Part shown: positions 63,021 through 64,000 of the stretch, piece by piece | Position numbering within the stretch: the first letter of the stretch is position 1 | Layout of the letters: each line of letters starts with the position of its first letter | Source: Isochrysis galbana | Lineage: Eukaryota; Haptophyta; Isochrysidales; Isochrysidaceae | Assembly: GCA_018136815.1 (NCBI GenBank) | Contig: CM030938.1 | Location: 2,082,202 to 2,146,201 of the forward strand | Reading direction: 5' to 3' | Length of the DNA stretch: 64,000 nucleotides | Program-made: the position numbers and the translations under genes | The notes under the pieces: model-generated | Databases searched by the model: none | Seen by the model: the letters and a program-made list of their open reading frames with translations, nothing else | What the model was told of the DNA's origin: nothing

Positions 63021-63935
63021 ATGGCGCTCGTCGCCTCGAGCGAAGCCGATGTGCTATTTTCCGCCTTGCGCACCTGGCGATCACGCACGCCTGCGAGGAC
63101 GCTTCCTGGAATCGAGGCTGGGTTTCGCATTGGAGAGGATGAGCAGCTGCGGAGCGCTATGGAATGGGCAGCCGCAGCACGCGACGATCGAAACTCCCTG
63201 GTGCAATTTGTTGGGGCTTTAGGCGATGGTCAAGCTGCAGCATCATCTGACGCTTGGGTGGTTACAGATAGGCTCGGTTCTGCCCCAGCTGAACGCGACG
63301 CTCTTCTGCGCCAGCTCTACGCCGCACTCACTTCAGCGCCAACAGAGTGCGCTACTGCACCGCGGAGCTCACCGGAAGCAAGTGCGGATGGCGAGCAACC
63401 GCCCACATGTACGAGCAATGGTTTTGCTCTCCGCTCGGGATCCCTTCACACATTCAACGCCGGTACGGATCAGATGTTGCAGCGAATTCCAAAAGAGAGA
63501 GTTGATCTATCTCCCGCTACAGGAGACCACCCTCCGCTTAACAGCCATCTTGTTGCCGGATCGCCATATCACGCGTCTTCGTCGCCTTCTGGCGTGGGCA
63601 ATCGCAACAACGTTGACATCACCTCCGCTCTAACTCACGGAGCGACGGGCCAACAGGATAGCTCTTTTTCGCATTGGGGTACATGGTCCTCCGCCGGCCC
63701 TGCCTGTGGTGAGCATGGTGCTGGTGTCGATCGCATGAGTGGCGCGAGCGCTGCAGGCGGGGTGATCGCTGGTAGGGAGAGAAAGCTGCGTTCTAGGGGC
63801 GAGTCAGCAGAGCGACGGGTTGCTTCGCTCCCTGCTCGCCGGAGGGCCTTGGGCATATGGCATGATGTTCGCGAACTTGCCCCCATTCTTGCGGCCTGGC
63901 ATGACGAGGCGCGAAGGTACGTGGCAGCCAATTGA
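63021..63935 (+). CDS. Unrecognised protein
   Basis: I choose Met 63021 (MALVASSEADVLFSALRTWR) because the 73 codons upstream in frame are low-complexity. From there 304 residues. The N-terminal 90 residues look like a folded helical domain (SALRTWRSRTPARTLPGIEA then GFRIGEDEQLRSAMEWAAAA and NSLVQFVGALGDG). The middle is Ser/Pro/Thr-rich and probably disordered, and the end is again helical (RALGIWHDVRELAPILAAWH then DEARRYVAAN). It has a stop at 63933-63935. No family recognised. A missed intron in the middle would change that part. Confidence 0.5.
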   Translation: MALVASSEADVLFSALRTWRSRTPARTLPGIEAGFRIGEDEQLRSAMEWAAAARDDRNSLVQFVGALGDGQAAASSDAWVVTDRLGSAPAERDALLRQLYAALTSAPTECATAPRSSPEASADGEQPPTCTSNGFALRSGSLHTFNAGTDQMLQRIPKERVDLSPATGDHPPLNSHLVAGSPYHASSSPSGVGNRNNVDITSALTHGATGQQDSSFSHWGTWSSAGPACGEHGAGVDRMSGASAAGGVIAGRERKLRSRGESAERRVASLPARRRALGIWHDVRELAPILAAWHDEARRYVAAN

Positions 63936-64000
63936 GTAGCGGAAGGTGCTGTCGCTGAAGCCCAGACGACATGAATAGACACTTCTCGCATGCGGGCTGA

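Overview
This window is nuclear DNA from a GC-rich, intron-bearing eukaryote, most likely a microalga with a red-type secondary plastid. The reasons are spliceosomal introns in nearly every recognisable gene, a full set of eukaryotic housekeeping proteins (eS7, CWC22, UTP11, cyclin L, DRG1, NDUFB7, an NAA38-type Lsm protein, a mitochondrial-type P450), and one protein with an apparent ER-signal leader and a repeated membrane domain of plastid-protein type. Two GC-AG introns in UTP11 would suit a haptophyte-like alga, but the species cannot be fixed from the sequence. Two runs of exactly 100 N (12168-12267 and 37268-37367) mark scaffold gaps of unknown true length.

Layout. 1-5.3 kb: a partial zinc metallopeptidase, then a START-domain membrane protein (minus). 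5.3-10.2 kb: a repeat island with a retroelement 3' end, a direct/inverted repeat block, and an AT-rich 196-aa orphan belonging to a mobile family. 10.3-12 kb: cyclin L. 12.3-16 kb: a gene 3' end that is tandemly duplicated, a long (GA)n tract, and a phytanoyl-CoA-dioxygenase-like enzyme. 16.2-17.9 kb: retroelement debris. 18.1-22.1 kb: an 11- to 12-exon mitochondrial-clan P450 (minus). 24-25.3 kb: UTP11 (minus). 26.3-30.7 kb: a reverse-transcriptase scrap, then CWC22 in 8 exons (minus), divergent from ribosomal protein eS7 (31.2-32.1 kb). 34.3-35.4 kb: NDUFB7. 36-39 kb: retroelement 5' and 3' ends around a gap. 40.4-42.3 kb: the plastid-type protein and a small AT-rich membrane protein. 43.9-45.7 kb: DRG1 (minus). 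47.9-49.4 kb: a three-exon multipass membrane protein (minus). 50.5-54.4 kb: a nested mobile element. 55.1 kb: NAA38-like. 57.8-58.8 kb: a SEC14/CRAL-TRIO protein (minus). 59-62.6 kb: more retroelement copies. 63-63.9 kb: an unrecognised ORF.

The genes are ordinary housekeeping genes: splicing (cyclin L, CWC22), ribosome production (UTP11, eS7, DRG1), mitochondria (NDUFB7, P450) and lipid handling (START, SEC14, the 2OG oxygenase). They form no operon or pathway cluster; the only obvious shared promoter is CWC22/eS7.

The most unusual material lies between them. A non-LTR-like retroelement family is present as C-terminal fragments carrying a CCHC-type zinc knuckle, and its copies end in oligo(T), not oligo(A), on the sense strand; one copy is bracketed by a 13-bp target-site duplication. 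A separate family has an 89-bp inverted terminal repeat and encodes an orphan protein with duplicated VKIE motifs. One such element (50530-54432) was later split by the T-tailed retroelement and by another dispersed repeat, so the order of insertions can be read from the sequence.
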